From a bacterium (GTDB lineage Bacteria > Auribacterota > UBA6266), in NCBI GenBank assembly GCA_023228325.1, contig JALOBK010000001.1, positions 1,899,549-1,963,548 of the forward strand: 64,000 bases of DNA, written 5' to 3'. The notes beneath the pieces are model-generated. The model ran no database searches. It was given only the letters and a program-made list of their open reading frames with translations, and was not told where the DNA came from. Shown here piece by piece: positions 54,307 to 62,531 of the stretch (position 1 is its first letter; each line of letters begins with the position of its first letter). The translations under genes were made by a program, and so were the position numbers.

Positions 54307-55027
54307 CCGCAATCTCCAAAGCTTCCCGCAGTGAAAAGCGTTCATCATAAAGCGCTTTGCCTATTATAACCCCTTTTAAACCGATTCCGGAAAGACCGGA
54401 CAATTTTCTGATATCGGCAAGGGTGCCGATGCCGCCGGAAGCGATTACCTTGATATTGTTTTCCGTTATGATTTTTCTGCACCCTTCTATATTCGGCCCG
54501 GCCAGCATGCCGTCTTTGGAAATATCGGTATATATTATTTCATCAAACCCCAGATTTTTTATAAGCTTTACGAAATCCGGCGCTTTTAAGGATGATTTTT
54601 CCAGCCATCCTTTCTTCACTACAAAACCGTCTTCAACATCAACCGATATTATTACCCTGCCCGGAAAGGCCTTCTTTATATTTTCTATAAAAGCCCTGTT
54701 TTCGCATGCGGATGTTCCCAATACAACTCTTCTGGCCCCGGCCGCCAGATAATTTTCAATCGCATCTGAATCCCTTATGCCGCCCCCGATTTCAACCGGT
54801 ATGTTTATCTGATTTAATATCTCAACAACCAGATCAAAATGGACCGGAGACCCTTTGAAAGCGCCGTCAAGGTCCACAATATGAAGAAAGCCCGCGCCTT
54901 CATTTTCCCATTTTTTCGCGATCGTTACCGGGGAGTCGGAATATTTCGTAAGTTTTTCGGCCCTGCCCTGCTGTAACCTTACGCATTTGCCGCCTGCTAT
55001 GTCAATCGCGGGTATTATAATCATCAT
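54296..55027 (-). CDS. hisA: Phosphoribosylformimino-5-aminoimidazole carboxamide ribotide isomerase
   Basis: 243-residue TIM-barrel isomerase. IIPAIDIAGGKCVRLQQG at the start with catalytic Asp, EIGGGIRD, VVLGTSA, IYTDISKDGM and ASGGIGTLADI. The ATG overlaps the hisH stop (ATGA). Confidence 0.97.
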   Translation of the reverse strand: MMIIIPAIDIAGGKCVRLQQGRAEKLTKYSDSPVTIAKKWENEGAGFLHIVDLDGAFKGSPVHFDLVVEILNQINIPVEIGGGIRDSDAIENYLAAGARRVVLGTSACENRAFIENIKKAFPGRVIISVDVEDGFVVKKGWLEKSSLKAPDFVKLIKNLGFDEIIYTDISKDGMLAGPNIEGCRKIITENNIKVIASGGIGTLADIRKLSGLSGIGLKGVIIGKALYDERFSLREALEIADAC

Positions 55028-55641
55028 TTCACCGTTCCGATAAAATTTTTTATTATTTTTAAACCGTTATCCTGGCTTTTCTCGGGATGAAACTGACAGG
55101 CGAAAATATTGTCCGTAAAAACAGAAGACGCGAAACGTTCGCCGTACTCAGTCCATGAAGACACGGATTCCCTGTCCACGGGATCCACATAATAAGAATG
55201 CACGAAATAAAAAAAGTCCCCATTCTTCACTCCTTTGAAAAGAGGACAGTTGATTCCTCTTTCCGGAAGTTCCAGCGTATTCCAACCCATATGAGGTATT
55301 TTCTCCGCATTCCTGAATTTGACGACATTGCCTTTCAAGATACCAAGACCTCTTTCCGTCCCCTCCTCACTGCCTTCGAATAAAACCTGATAACCCAGGC
55401 AAATCCCGAAAAACGGCCTGCCCGACATTATAAAATTAATTATACTTTTATCCAATCCGGATTTTTTAATGTTTATTACACAGTCATCAAATGCCCCTAC
55501 CCCCGGGACAACCAGGGCATCGGAAGATTCAATTTCATGTTTATCATCGCTCAGCAAGGCGCGCGAACCCATACATTCAAACGCCTTCTGAACGCTCCTT
55601 AAATTTCCCATCCCATAATCAAGAATCGCTATTTTTTTCAT
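55024..55641 (-). CDS. hisH: Imidazole glycerol phosphate synthase, glutamine amidotransferase subunit
   Basis: 205 residues. IAILDYGMGNLRSVQKAFE, PGVGAFDDC, catalytic Cys in FFGICLGYQVLF, and C-terminal FACQFHPEKSQ. Supplies ammonia to HisF. It lies 10 bases after hisB. Confidence 0.97.
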   Translation of the reverse strand: MKKIAILDYGMGNLRSVQKAFECMGSRALLSDDKHEIESSDALVVPGVGAFDDCVINIKKSGLDKSIINFIMSGRPFFGICLGYQVLFEGSEEGTERGLGILKGNVVKFRNAEKIPHMGWNTLELPERGINCPLFKGVKNGDFFYFVHSYYVDPVDRESVSSWTEYGERFASSVFTDNIFACQFHPEKSQDNGLKIIKNFIGTVK

Positions 55642-55651
55642 TTTTAAAATC

Positions 55652-56239
55652 TCAAAGCCTGCCTTTTGTCGAAGGAGCGCCTTTAACTCTCCTGTCTATC
55701 TTTACCGCTTCACGGAAAACTTTAGCCAGGGATTTAAAAACCGCTTCATATATGTGATGCAAATCCTCGCCGTGAATAAGCAACAGGTGAAGCGTAACTC
55801 CGGAATTCATAACAAAAGCCCTCATAAATTCTTTTACCAGAGAAACATTGAAAGTCCCGAGTTTTACCTGTCTTGTCTTGACTTTATAATCCAGATAAGG
55901 CCTGCCGCTGATATCAAGAGACGCCTCAACCAATGCTTCATCCATGGGAACCCGCGCCGAGCAAAAACGTGTAATCTCCGATTTTTTTCCGAGCGCTTTG
56001 CGTATGGCGGTGCCCAGGACTATGCCTATATCCTCAACCGTATGGTGAAAATCAACATGGACATCCCCCTTTGCAATTATTTCAATGTCCATTAAGGAAT
56101 GTTTTGAAAAAAGTTCCAGCATATGATCCAGAAATCCTATCCCTGTCGAGATATTGCTTATACCTTTCCCGTCTAAATTAACTTTAACTGCTATATCTGT
56201 TTCCCTGGTTTTTCTTTTTTCAAGGGCGGTTCTTTTCAT
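55652..56239 (-). CDS. hisB: Imidazoleglycerol-phosphate dehydratase
   Basis: 195 residues, the dehydratase domain only; the histidinol-phosphatase part found in enteric HisB is absent. GFLDHMLELFSKHS and VDFHHTVEDIGIVLG carry the metal-binding histidines. A separate histidinol phosphatase is required but not found in the window. Confidence 0.97.
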   Translation of the reverse strand: MKRTALEKRKTRETDIAVKVNLDGKGISNISTGIGFLDHMLELFSKHSLMDIEIIAKGDVHVDFHHTVEDIGIVLGTAIRKALGKKSEITRFCSARVPMDEALVEASLDISGRPYLDYKVKTRQVKLGTFNVSLVKEFMRAFVMNSGVTLHLLLIHGEDLHHIYEAVFKSLAKVFREAVKIDRRVKGAPSTKGRL

Positions 56240-56251
56240 TTACCCCTCCGT

Positions 56252-57292
56252 TTAATTTATTTTTCCCGATTCTTTCAAAAATCTGTCTATCTCTTTCCTG
56301 TTTCCGACGCTGATACGGACAAAGTCCCTAAGCCATCTCAATTTAAAATGTCTTATCAATATTTTCTTTTTTTTCATGAATGCGGCCAATTTTTCGGCGC
56401 CGCAGGGCGGTTTTGCAAAAACAAAATTCGCCTGGGAAGGAAAACAGGTATAGCCCTGTTTCTTAAGATTAAGAGCAAGATACGCCCTGTTTTTTTTAAC
56501 TATACGCACTGTCCTGCTGAAATATTCTTTGTCTTCGAATGCGGATTTTCCGGCTCTGGCGCTTAACCTGTTCACATTATAAGAATCCTTCACTTTTAAA
56601 AGTATATCTATGTTTTTTTTACAGGATACGGCAAATCCCAATCTGGCGCCGGCAAGTGAAAACGATTTTGACATTGACCTTGTAATAATCACATTTTTGT
56701 ATTTTTTAATCAGATAAAGGTAATTATTTTCCGCAAAATCCGCATACGCTTCATCTATAACGATTAAAGATTTCCTGTTCGACGCGCATAATTTCTCAAT
56801 GTCGGATTTATCAAAAACGCAACCTGTAGGGGCGTTAGGATTCGATAAAATTATTAATCTGGAATCCGAAGTAATCATTTCCCGGGGGATTCTGGTCTGG
56901 TCCTTCAGGAAATATTCTTTGACGGAAGCCCCGTTGATTTCAGCAAGGACCTTATAAAGTGAATATGTCGGAAATGTAATGGCAACGGTATCCGACCTGC
57001 TGAGGACAGCTTTAAATATTACGGAGATTATCTCATCAGACCCGTTTCCGGCCATTATATTACAGGTTTTCACCTTGAAAAATCCCGCGGCCGCATTAAC
57101 AAGCCCGGTTGATAAAGGATCGGGATATAATTTAAGGTCCCGGTTGGCGGCCTTTTTTACCGAAGAGACCACTTTCTCCGAAGGAGGAAAAGGATTCTCG
57201 TTTGTATTTAACTTGATATAATCACTCCCCGCCGGCTGAAAACCGGGAATGTAAGGATCCAGTTCCATGACTTCTTTTTTGAAATAATTCAT
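56252..57292 (-). CDS. hisC: Histidinol-phosphate aminotransferase
   Basis: 346-residue PLP aminotransferase. LNTNENPFPPS, ILSNPNAPTGCVF, VIDEAYADF and SMSKSFSLAGARLGFAV (PLP Lys) are the expected blocks. It starts 1 base after the hisD stop. Confidence 0.96.
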   Translation of the reverse strand: MNYFKKEVMELDPYIPGFQPAGSDYIKLNTNENPFPPSEKVVSSVKKAANRDLKLYPDPLSTGLVNAAAGFFKVKTCNIMAGNGSDEIISVIFKAVLSRSDTVAITFPTYSLYKVLAEINGASVKEYFLKDQTRIPREMITSDSRLIILSNPNAPTGCVFDKSDIEKLCASNRKSLIVIDEAYADFAENNYLYLIKKYKNVIITRSMSKSFSLAGARLGFAVSCKKNIDILLKVKDSYNVNRLSARAGKSAFEDKEYFSRTVRIVKKNRAYLALNLKKQGYTCFPSQANFVFAKPPCGAEKLAAFMKKKKILIRHFKLRWLRDFVRISVGNRKEIDRFLKESGKIN

Positions 57293-57293
57293 A

Positions 57294-58592
57294 TTAACGG
57301 CAATTTTCTTTTAAGCGGATCTTTATTGAATTTCCGTGAGCTCCAAGCCCCTCGGTATCAGAAAGCTTAATCGCATATTTTGACGCTTTTCTTAATCCGT
57401 CTCTGGAATATTTGATTGTAGAAATATTTTTCAGGAAATCACCAACGGATAACGCCGAAAAAAACCTGGCCCTTCCGCCGGTAGGCAGAACATGGCTGGG
57501 CCCGGCGACATAATCCCCGACCGCTTCGGGAGACCAGTTCCCTATAAATACAGCCCCCGCATTATCGGTTCTTTTCAGGATATAATCGGCATCTTCCGAC
57601 ATTATCTCAAGATGTTCGGGGCCGACTGAGTTAATTATATCCGCCGCCTGCCGCTTATTCCGAACAAGCACAAGGAAAGTATTGTTGCGCAGGGTTTCGG
57701 ATAAAATTTTCTTTCTGGATAATTTCACTGCCTGTTTATAAACTTCTTTTTCCGCGTTTTCCAGCACAACCCCTGAATCCGAAACAAGAAATATTCTGCT
57801 GGACGCGTCATGTTCGGCCTGCGCAAGCATATCAGCCGCAATATATGGGATTTTTGAAGATTTGTCGGCTGTTATCATAACCTCGCTTGGCCCGGCGACC
57901 ATATCGATATCAACCAGACCGTAAACCTGTTTTTTGGCGCAGGAAACAAATATATTTCCCGGCCCGACTATCTTGTCAACCCTGGGAACACTTTCCGTTC
58001 CGAAAGCAAATGCCGCCACGGCCTGAGCTCCTCCCATGCGGAACACGGCATTGACACCCGCTAATTTACACGCGCCTAAAATAGACGGGTTTATATCCCC
58101 GCCGCAACAGGGAGGGGTAGCCGCATATATCTCTTTAACGCCCGCAACACGCGCGATGACCGCAGTCATCAGTACGGTAGAGACCAGCGGAGCTGTGCCT
58201 CCGGGCACATAAATTCCAACTTTTTCGACAGGCCTTATTTCCAGTCCGATTTCAGAACCATCCTTTTTCTTTATCATCCAGCTTTTTTTAAGCTGCTTTT
58301 TCGCGTATTCTTCGACATTTTTCATGGAAAACTTCAACGATGCCAAAAGCTCCTTTGACAGGTTAGAAAAGGACAGGTCTAATATTTCATTCTTAACCTT
58401 AATAGCCGCAGGGGATAACAAATAATTATCAAACTTCTGGGTGAATTCTATTAAAGCCTTATCGCCCATCCTTCTGACTTTATTCAATATTTCCGCGACC
58501 ACAGCCTCGACCTCTTCATCAAAAAATGAAGCTGCGCTTATTTTTTCGATTCGCCTTATTCCCTTTTCTGTCCGGCAGTCAATAATTTCCAT
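57294..58592 (-). CDS. hisD: Histidinol dehydrogenase
   Basis: 432 residues; two-step oxidation of histidinol to histidine. VGIYVPGGTAPLVSTVLM, GPGNIFVSCAKKQVYGLVDIDM and AGPSHVLPTGGRARFFSALSV with zinc-binding residues are present. An AAAGG ribosome site precedes the ATG. First gene of the large - strand run, so its upstream gap should hold the operon promoter. Confidence 0.97.
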   Translation of the reverse strand: MEIIDCRTEKGIRRIEKISAASFFDEEVEAVVAEILNKVRRMGDKALIEFTQKFDNYLLSPAAIKVKNEILDLSFSNLSKELLASLKFSMKNVEEYAKKQLKKSWMIKKKDGSEIGLEIRPVEKVGIYVPGGTAPLVSTVLMTAVIARVAGVKEIYAATPPCCGGDINPSILGACKLAGVNAVFRMGGAQAVAAFAFGTESVPRVDKIVGPGNIFVSCAKKQVYGLVDIDMVAGPSEVMITADKSSKIPYIAADMLAQAEHDASSRIFLVSDSGVVLENAEKEVYKQAVKLSRKKILSETLRNNTFLVLVRNKRQAADIINSVGPEHLEIMSEDADYILKRTDNAGAVFIGNWSPEAVGDYVAGPSHVLPTGGRARFFSALSVGDFLKNISTIKYSRDGLRKASKYAIKLSDTEGLGAHGNSIKIRLKENCR

Positions 58593-58696
58593 AACTTTCC
58601 TTTGCTGAATTACCTATAATAACTAAATATAAGTTTAAAATACTAACACACTAAATAAAAATTCTTCAAGTAAAAAGGCTTAAAATATTGATAAAG
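58593..58696 (-). promoter_or_regulatory. AT-rich leader upstream of hisD, likely promoter region
   Basis: The 104 bases between the neighbouring terminator and hisD are very AT-rich. On the - strand TTGAAG is followed after 17 bases by TTAGTA, a weak match; a TATTAT lies nearer the gene. No leader peptide rich in His or Trp codons, and no attenuator hairpin, is visible. Confidence 0.35.
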
Positions 58697-58725
58697 AAAA
58701 GCCGGGGTTTCAGGCCCCGGCTTTT
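58697..58725 (-). terminator. Rho-independent terminator after the SPFH gene
   Basis: On the - strand AAAAGCCGGGG pairs perfectly with CCCCGGCTTTT (11 bp) around a 7-base loop, then CTTTAT. It lies 29 bases past the stop of the SPFH gene and isolates the his/trp run from upstream transcription. Confidence 0.88.
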
Positions 58726-58754
58726 AAAACGAGAAAGTTGTTTTTGATTGAGTT

Positions 58755-59603
58755 TTACTTTTTCAGGGGTAAGACCCCGGCCAGTTCCCCGATTACATTT
58801 ACAAGTTCCGCGCCGGCGGGAATAACTATTTTCGCGTTCTCCATTAATGATTTTTCAACCGTTTCCAGTTTTCTCAGCAATTGGGCGTTTCCTACGAAAT
58901 ATTTATTGGCGGCTTCATTAACCAGCTTTATGGCTTCCGCCTGACCTTCAGCCTGGAGTATTTTCCCCTGCTTGATGCCTTCCGCCTTCTTGATCTCCGC
59001 CCGCTTTTCGCCATCCGCCTGCCGTTCAAGGGCATTCGCAAAATCAAGGGCGGCTATCTTCTCATTTTCAGCTTTTACGACTTTGTTCATGGTTTCCTGG
59101 ACATCCTGGGGCGGATCGATCTCTTTCAATTCCGTCCTGACGATATCAATTCCCCAGTTGTGAGTTTCCTTGCTCAGTGTGCCGAGTAATTCACTGTTGA
59201 TCTTATCCCTTTCGCTGTTTGCTGATTTGAGGGTCAGGGTGCCGATGATATTCCTCAGCGTGGTCCTTGCTAAATTAACTATCTGCCACTTGTAGTTATA
59301 GACATTATATTGTGAATTCTTTACATTTACTTCATCATCTTTTACTTTAAAATAAACTTGGGCGTCAACACGCGCATTCAGGTTGTCATTGGTGATTATC
59401 TCCTGAGGCTGGGCATCCACCATCTGCTCCGTAATATTAACGATTATCATCCTGTCAACGACAGGAATAATCCAGTTAAAACCCGGGTAAGCGAATTTTT
59501 TATACTTTCCCAGCCTTTCTATAAGGCCTCTGTTTGTAGGCCTGACAATCCTGATTCCGGAAAAAAATATCACAATCAAAACCGCCGATATTATCCACAA
59601 CAT
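58755..59603 (-). CDS. SPFH/band 7 membrane protein (stomatin/QmcA-like)
   Basis: 282 residues: one N-terminal membrane helix (about 2-18), then the band 7 domain (IVRPTNRGLIERLGKYKKFAYPGFNWIIPVVDR ... DVQETMNKVVKAENEK), followed by an Ala/Glu/Lys-rich coiled coil (QADGEKRAEIKKAEGIKQGKI). Proteins of this kind form ring-like scaffolds in membrane microdomains and often modulate FtsH-type proteases. No NfeD partner gene is adjacent. AAGGAGGT ribosome site. Confidence 0.9.
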   Translation of the reverse strand: MLWIISAVLIVIFFSGIRIVRPTNRGLIERLGKYKKFAYPGFNWIIPVVDRMIIVNITEQMVDAQPQEIITNDNLNARVDAQVYFKVKDDEVNVKNSQYNVYNYKWQIVNLARTTLRNIIGTLTLKSANSERDKINSELLGTLSKETHNWGIDIVRTELKEIDPPQDVQETMNKVVKAENEKIAALDFANALERQADGEKRAEIKKAEGIKQGKILQAEGQAEAIKLVNEAANKYFVGNAQLLRKLETVEKSLMENAKIVIPAGAELVNVIGELAGVLPLKK

Positions 59604-59755
59604 AACAACCTCCTTCTTGTTTTTATAAGGAATTTACCTGCTTTTGAGGCAATCGCGCAATTACAAAATCAGCCGGTATTTATAACTTTAAACTGCTGTC
59701 GGTTTGTTTTTTAAAATAATTTGCCGCGGAATCCCTTAAAACCTCCGCCGAATAT

Positions 59756-60808
59756 CTATGCGACGGTGATTTCCCCGCAAAGGTAAACATCCTGTATCGC
59801 ATTCAGTATCTGCACACCGTCTTTGAATGGTTTCTGGAACGCCTTTCTTCCGGAAATCAGGCCCATGCCGCCGGCCCGTTTATTGATTACCGCGGTCCTG
59901 ACTGCCTGTTTTATGTCATTTTCGCCCGAAGCGCCTCCGGAATTTATCAGTCCTATCCTGCCCATATAACAGTTAGCGACCTGATATCTCGTCAAATCTA
60001 TGGGGTTATCCGTAGTTAACTTATCATAAACCAACCGGCTTGTTTTTCCGAAGTTGACGGCAGGATATCCTCCGTTATTAACGGGTTGTTTTTGTTTTAT
60101 GATATCCGCCTCGATCGTTACCCCCAGATGATTTGCCTGACCTGTCAGGTCTGCCGAAGCATGATAATCGATTTTATCTTTTTTAAAATTTTCATTTCTT
60201 AAATAACACCATAAAACGGTAAATAAACCGAGATTATGGGCATATTCGAAAGCCCGGGAAATCTCTTCAATCTGCCTTCTTGATTCCTGTGAACCGAAAT
60301 AAATCGTAGCTCCGACGCCCGCTGCGCCCATATTATACGCCTGGTCAATGCTTGCAAACAGATGCTGGTCATAGGTATTGGGATAAGATAAAAGCTCATT
60401 GTGGTTAATTTTCAGGATAAAAGGTATTTTATGCGAATAAGACCTGGCGACGGAACCTAAAACACCGAGTGTTGAAACAACTCCGTTACAACCTCCCTCT
60501 ATCGCAAGCCTGATTATATTCTCAGGATCAAAATAAATGGGGTTCGGCGCGAAGGAAGCTCCGGCGGAATGCTCTATCCCCTGGTCAACCGGCAGGATAG
60601 AAAGATATCCGGTTCCAGAAAGCCGGCCGTGATTAAATAAAGAATTAATATTTCTCAGCACATTGTTCGGCCTGTCGGAATGACTGAATATCCTGTCAAC
60701 AAAATCAGGGCCCGGCAGGTGAAGATTCTCCCTGGGAATCGTTGTGCACTTATGTTTCAGCAGCGGTCCCGATTCTTTACCCAGCAATTTTTCTATTTTG
60801 CCGAACAT
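59756..60808 (-). CDS. fbaB: Fructose-bisphosphate aldolase, class I (FbaB/DhnA type)
   Basis: 350 residues, the same length as E. coli FbaB. Schiff-base aldolase of glycolysis and gluconeogenesis; LSILPVDQGIEHSAGASFAPNP, IPFILKINHNEL, GAAGVGATIYFGS, and C-terminal NSGGASGENDIKQAV and GMGLISGRKAFQ fit the family. A GGAGGTG ribosome site precedes the ATG. The glycolytic gene gpmA lies just upstream. Confidence 0.94.
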   Translation of the reverse strand: MFGKIEKLLGKESGPLLKHKCTTIPRENLHLPGPDFVDRIFSHSDRPNNVLRNINSLFNHGRLSGTGYLSILPVDQGIEHSAGASFAPNPIYFDPENIIRLAIEGGCNGVVSTLGVLGSVARSYSHKIPFILKINHNELLSYPNTYDQHLFASIDQAYNMGAAGVGATIYFGSQESRRQIEEISRAFEYAHNLGLFTVLWCYLRNENFKKDKIDYHASADLTGQANHLGVTIEADIIKQKQPVNNGGYPAVNFGKTSRLVYDKLTTDNPIDLTRYQVANCYMGRIGLINSGGASGENDIKQAVRTAVINKRAGGMGLISGRKAFQKPFKDGVQILNAIQDVYLCGEITVA

Positions 60809-60829
60809 ATTACACCTCCATCCTATCAG

Positions 60830-61576
60830 TTAAGCCTTACCTTGATTTTTAACCGCTTCAGCGGCTTTTTTTATTTCCTCTTCATCCCCCATATAATAAT
60901 GCTTTATAGGATTCAAATCAGCGTCAAGTTCATAAACCAAAGGTATTCCTGTAGGAATATTCAAATTCACAATCTCATCTTCCGGAATTTTATCAAGGTA
61001 TTTAACAAGAGCTCTTAAACTATTCCCGTGAGCGGCTATCAAAACTTTTTTTCCTTCTCTTATCGTCGGCACAATTTCGTCATGCCATACCGGAAGGAAC
61101 CTGTCTACAGTATCTTTAAGGCACTCGGTTAAAGGCAGTTCGCCTTCTTTCAGGGTTTTATACCTGATATCCTTGCCGGGGTATCTGTCGTCGCTTTTTT
61201 CCAGGGCGGGAGGCCTGATATCATAACTTCTCCGCCATATTTTTACCTGTTCCTGGCCAAACTTTTTCGCCGTCTCGGATTTGTTTAATCCCTGCAGAGC
61301 GCCGTAATGTCTTTCATTAAGCCGCCACGACCTGATGACAGGTATCCACTCCATGTTCATTTCTTCAAGCGCCACCCATAAAGTTTTTATCGCCCGTTTC
61401 AAAACAGACGTGAATGCTATATCAAAGAAATAACCGCCGGTTTTGAGGACATGTCCGGCTTTCCTTGCTTCTTCCTCTCCCCTGTCCGACAACCCCACAT
61501 CTGTCCATCCGGTGAATCTGTTTTCTTTATTCCACACGCTTTCACCATGGCGCAAAAGAACTATCTTGTACATCAT
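60830..61576 (-). CDS. gpmA: 2,3-bisphosphoglycerate-dependent phosphoglycerate mutase
   Basis: 248 residues. Phosphohistidine motif LLRHGESVWNKENRFTGWTDVGLS, then ERHYGALQGLNKSETA and the second histidine in IAAHGNSLRALVKYL. Interconverts 3- and 2-phosphoglycerate. Two adjacent ATGs (61576, 61573); AAGGAGA fits either. It is 21 bases upstream of fbaB. Confidence 0.96.
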   Translation of the reverse strand: MMYKIVLLRHGESVWNKENRFTGWTDVGLSDRGEEEARKAGHVLKTGGYFFDIAFTSVLKRAIKTLWVALEEMNMEWIPVIRSWRLNERHYGALQGLNKSETAKKFGQEQVKIWRRSYDIRPPALEKSDDRYPGKDIRYKTLKEGELPLTECLKDTVDRFLPVWHDEIVPTIREGKKVLIAAHGNSLRALVKYLDKIPEDEIVNLNIPTGIPLVYELDADLNPIKHYYMGDEEEIKKAAEAVKNQGKA

Positions 61577-61687
61577 CGATCTCCTTCCGGTTTAATAAAA
61601 GTTAGGCTTTGATGCATAAAACGGCAGTTTTAAGATACTATAAAATATCAAAACTTAACTCAATACTATTTTTCACGCTGGAAATCA

Positions 61688-62059
61688 TCAATCAATCTGG
61701 TCAGAAAATGTTTGAAGAAATTCAAGAGCATCGGATTCGGAGTGAAAAATATCAAATATCTTATCTAATTCAGTTATTGAAAAAAGCCTCGCTATGTTCC
61801 CGGACAGGCAGCACAGGCAAGCTTTGCCTTTAACCTGATACAAAGATTTTTTCATCGCAATTAACACGCTGAGGAAAGAACTGGACATATATTCAATGCC
61901 GGCAAAGTTAATTAATATAATCCGGCCTCCTCCGGTGATCACAGATAAAATATAAGATTTAATCTGGTCAATTATCAAAATATCCGTTAATTTTTCTATT
62001 GTAAAATACAATATCCGGATATTTCCCTTTTCTTCAACGATAATCGGAAGTTCTTCCAT
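61688..62059 (-). CDS. STAS-domain protein (anti-sigma factor antagonist-like)
   Basis: 123 residues, one STAS domain: IILINFAGIEYMSSSFLSVLIAMKKSL matches the antagonist loop, where the serines are possible phosphorylation sites. Such proteins bind an anti-sigma kinase in partner switching. No kinase or sigma gene is adjacent, so its partner is unknown. Confidence 0.8.
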   Translation of the reverse strand: MEELPIIVEEKGNIRILYFTIEKLTDILIIDQIKSYILSVITGGGRIILINFAGIEYMSSSFLSVLIAMKKSLYQVKGKACLCCLSGNIARLFSITELDKIFDIFHSESDALEFLQTFSDQID

Positions 62060-62110
62060 AAAAATAATATATTATTAAAACAGCCCTGTTGCAAGAAAAG
62101 AAATATTCCG

Positions 62111-62527
62111 TCATTCCCCGCAGCATTTGACCATAAAAGATTTCTCTCTCTTGCCGTCATACTCCAGATAATAAACGGTCTGGTATGTCCCGAGATCAAG
62201 CTTTGAAAAGGAAATGGGAATGGTAACTCCCAAACCCATAATCATCGCTTTTAAATGGGCTGACGCATTTTTTTTGAAATCGTTATCATCATGGCGATAT
62301 GCATTTTTTTCCGAAACAATACCCGCCAGTATTCCCGACATATCTTCATTCAGAAAAATATCGCTGTCGGTTATAATTACCCCCGAACTTGTATGCAGCG
62401 AATTAACGACGCACAAACCTTCGGCGATCCCGCTTTCCCGCAGCGCTTCGGTTACGTTTGCCGTAATATCCAAAGCCTGTTCTTTGCGTTCGGTGATAAC
62501 TTTATATTCTTTCCTGAAAGTTTTCAT
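62111..62527 (-). CDS. YjbQ / UPF0047 family protein
   Basis: 138 residues from the ATG at 62527, 4 bases after alaS. Family blocks: VVNSLHTSSGVIITD, then YRHDDNDFKKNASAHLKAMIMG and GTYQTVYYLEYDGKREKSFMVKC. The fold is a conserved trimer; a weak thiamine-phosphate synthase activity has been reported for YjbQ but its main role is unclear. Confidence 0.92.
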   Translation of the reverse strand: MKTFRKEYKVITERKEQALDITANVTEALRESGIAEGLCVVNSLHTSSGVIITDSDIFLNEDMSGILAGIVSEKNAYRHDDNDFKKNASAHLKAMIMGLGVTIPISFSKLDLGTYQTVYYLEYDGKREKSFMVKCCGE

Positions 62528-62531
62528 ACCG

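Noticed and set aside
58593..58696. A His/Trp leader peptide and attenuator before hisD.
   Set aside because: No short open frame with runs of His or Trp codons and no alternative hairpins could be found in the 104 bases.
61609..61833. A + strand reading frame of 74 codons opposite the STAS gene.
   Set aside because: It covers the STAS coding region on the other strand, has no ribosome site and no recognisable content.
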